The notes beneath the pieces were generated by a model that ran no database searches, was not told where the DNA came from, and saw nothing but the letters and a program-made list of their open reading frames with translations. A stretch of 8,406 nt of DNA from Rickettsia endosymbiont of Ixodes persulcatus (GTDB lineage: Bacteria > Pseudomonadota > Alphaproteobacteria > Rickettsiales > Rickettsiaceae), in contig JAPYLE010000249.1 of assembly GCA_027293795.1 (NCBI GenBank), positions 1 through 8,406 on the forward strand, in the 5' to 3' direction. Made by a program: the position numbers and the translations under genes. Position 1 is the first letter of the stretch, and every line of letters begins with the position of its first letter. Positions 7,722 to 8,406 of the stretch are shown one piece after another.

Positions 7722-7746
7722 CATCCCGTGACTTGAACACGGGATG
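7722..7746. repeat. Perfect hairpin between the peroxiredoxin gene and dprA
   Basis: CATCCCGTG-ACTTGAA-CACGGGATG forms a 9-bp perfect stem with a 7-base loop. It sits 16 bases downstream of the peroxiredoxin stop and 30 bases upstream of the dprA ATG (minus strand). Stem and loop resemble the other GC-rich hairpins in this window (CCGTG, TTGA/TCAA loop, CACGG), so it belongs to the same dispersed family. It could act as a weak transcript end for the peroxiredoxin, but no T-tract follows on the minus strand. Confidence 0.8.
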
Positions 7747-7762
7747 ACTAAATTAAGAGCAA

Positions 7763-8096
7763 CTATAATTTCTCTGCATGTGAGCTTAAATAATGTGCTA
7801 TACCCTCACGTGACGGAGTAATTGCTTCTTCACCTTTATGCCAACCGGCAGGACAAACTTCACCGTGCTTTTGATGATGAGTTAAAGCATCGATTACTTT
7901 TAACGTATAATTAATATCACGACCGATAGGCAAGTCGTTAACTAGCATATGACGTACTATGAAATCCTTATCAATTAAAAAAGTTCCACGCAAAGCGACC
8001 CCATCTTCATTAAGTACGTTATATTTTGAAGAAATATCTTTTTTTATATCGGAAACCATAGGAAATTGAATTTGTCCAAGCCCTCCTTTATTATGC
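7763..8096 (-). pseudogene. Typical 2-Cys peroxiredoxin, C-terminal 110 codons (5' part replaced by fold-back)
   Basis: Reading leftward from 8095 gives HNKGGLGQIQFPMVSDIKKDIS and on to SSHAEKL with a stop at 7763-7765. Seen: VALRGTFLIDKDFIVRHM, the dimer-interface-type segment NDLPIGRD, and the resolving cysteine in GEVCPAGW (codon at 7853-7855). These are the hallmarks of an AhpC/Prx1-type peroxiredoxin, a cytosolic enzyme that reduces hydrogen and alkyl peroxides using thioredoxin or AhpF-type reductants. The ATG at 8059 is an internal methionine (QFPMVSD), not the start. Upstream of 8096 the frame leaves the family and meets TAA at 8105-8107. The missing N-terminal half lies on the opposite strand at 8095-8406. 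Together the two pieces make about 192 residues, roughly a full peroxiredoxin lacking only its first few residues. Confidence 0.93.
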
Positions 8097-8406
8097 TCCG
8101 GATTTTACGGCTAAAGCTATTATGCCTAATAATAATATAGACGATAAGTTTAGACTTAGCGATTATGCTGCAGGGGATAATATAGTGTTATTTTTTTATC
8201 CCCTAGATTTTACTTTTGTTTGTCCATCGGAAATTATAGCATTTCACAATAAGCTTGGTGAATTTACCGAAAGACGTGCTAAAGTAGTAGCTGTTAGCGT
8301 TGATTCTCATTTTAGCCATTTAGCTTGGAAAAATACTCCGCATAATAAAGGAGGGCTTGGACAAATTCAATTTCCTATGGTTTCCGATATAAAAAAAGAT
8401 ATTTCT
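8030..8406. repeat. 67-bp perfect inverted duplication with 243-base loop (fold-back junction)
   Basis: Bases 8030-8096 are the exact reverse complement of 8340-8406. Identity starts abruptly at 8096/8340 and runs to the last base of the window, so the right limit is unknown. The loop (8097-8339) is the unique N-terminal coding part of the peroxiredoxin. At the junction the bases GC (8095-8096) fit both the antisense C-terminal piece and the sense N-terminal piece, a microhomology of at least 2 bases. This is the signature of a polymerase or assembly jump onto the opposite strand. Confidence 0.93.
8095..8406 (+). pseudogene. Typical 2-Cys peroxiredoxin, N-terminal 104 codons on the opposite strand (no start, runs off window)
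   Basis: Plus-strand frame from 8095 reads APDFTAKAIMPNNNIDD and then LSDYAAGDNIVLFFYPLDFTFVCPSE, with the peroxidatic cysteine at 8221-8223. It continues through VVAVSVDSHFSHLAWKNTPHNKGG and ends in-frame at the window edge with SDIKKDIS. There is no start codon in phase: the sequence to its left is the reverse-complemented C-terminal piece. Its last 22 codons (8341-8406) repeat exactly the first 22 codons of the minus-strand piece. The sequence looks like the true 5' part of the same gene, lacking about 8-10 N-terminal residues judged by the family (for example KPAPDF starts). Confidence 0.9.

Noticed and set aside
7722..7746. Rho-independent terminator
   Set aside because: The stem is good, but neither strand has a T-tract after it, and the same hairpin family occurs in other gaps in both orientations.
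7763..8059. Complete 98-aa protein starting at MVSDIKKD
   Set aside because: That methionine is internal to the peroxiredoxin (QFPMVSD), and homologous sequence continues upstream to 8096.
8030..8406. Invertible phase-variation switch in the peroxiredoxin gene
   Set aside because: A recombinase-driven inversion would keep one copy of each segment between short inverted sites. Here one segment is duplicated, no recombinase gene is visible, and the junction has only about 2 bases of microhomology.

Overview
The window looks like Rickettsia chromosome. The base composition is strongly AT-rich. DprA, TopA and GltX are all encoded on the minus strand, the first two abutting, and have rickettsial-looking sequences. 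The intergenic gaps carry short GC-rich hairpins of the type scattered through Rickettsia genomes, and several genes are decaying. The genus is inferred from memory of such genomes, not from a search.

Left part (1-2455, plus strand). After a possible 13-codon tail of an upstream gene comes a broken M61-type (glycyl aminopeptidase-like) exported peptidase (163-1845). Its signal peptide, HExxH zinc site and PDZ-like end are still readable, but spread over three frames with two in-frame stops. Next is a small alanine/glycine-rich probable membrane protein (1933-2455). It has a near-consensus promoter and a good ribosome binding site, but two single-base frameshifts.

Middle (2456-6513, minus strand). 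A repeat-rich spacer is followed by intact gltX (glutamyl-tRNA synthetase, 445 aa). A second spacer holds a perfect 28-bp inverted repeat made of hairpins. Then comes intact topA (DNA topoisomerase I, 776 aa).

Right part (6514-8406). dprA lies directly upstream of topA: its stop codon touches the topA ATG. It is split over three frames: an extra G in a G5 run, then a second shift just before the C-terminal winged-helix domain. Upstream, past another hairpin, is a typical 2-Cys peroxiredoxin gene that is physically scrambled. The C-terminal 110 codons run on the minus strand (7763-8095), while the N-terminal 104 codons run on the plus strand (8095-8406). The two pieces share a perfect 67-bp inverted duplication. 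This is a fold-back junction at or near the window end, most simply an amplification or assembly chimera, less likely a real inverted duplication.

I see no convincing new multi-gene system. The points worth checking are the fold-back junction, the cluster of frameshifts next to two intact essential genes, and the dispersed hairpin family.
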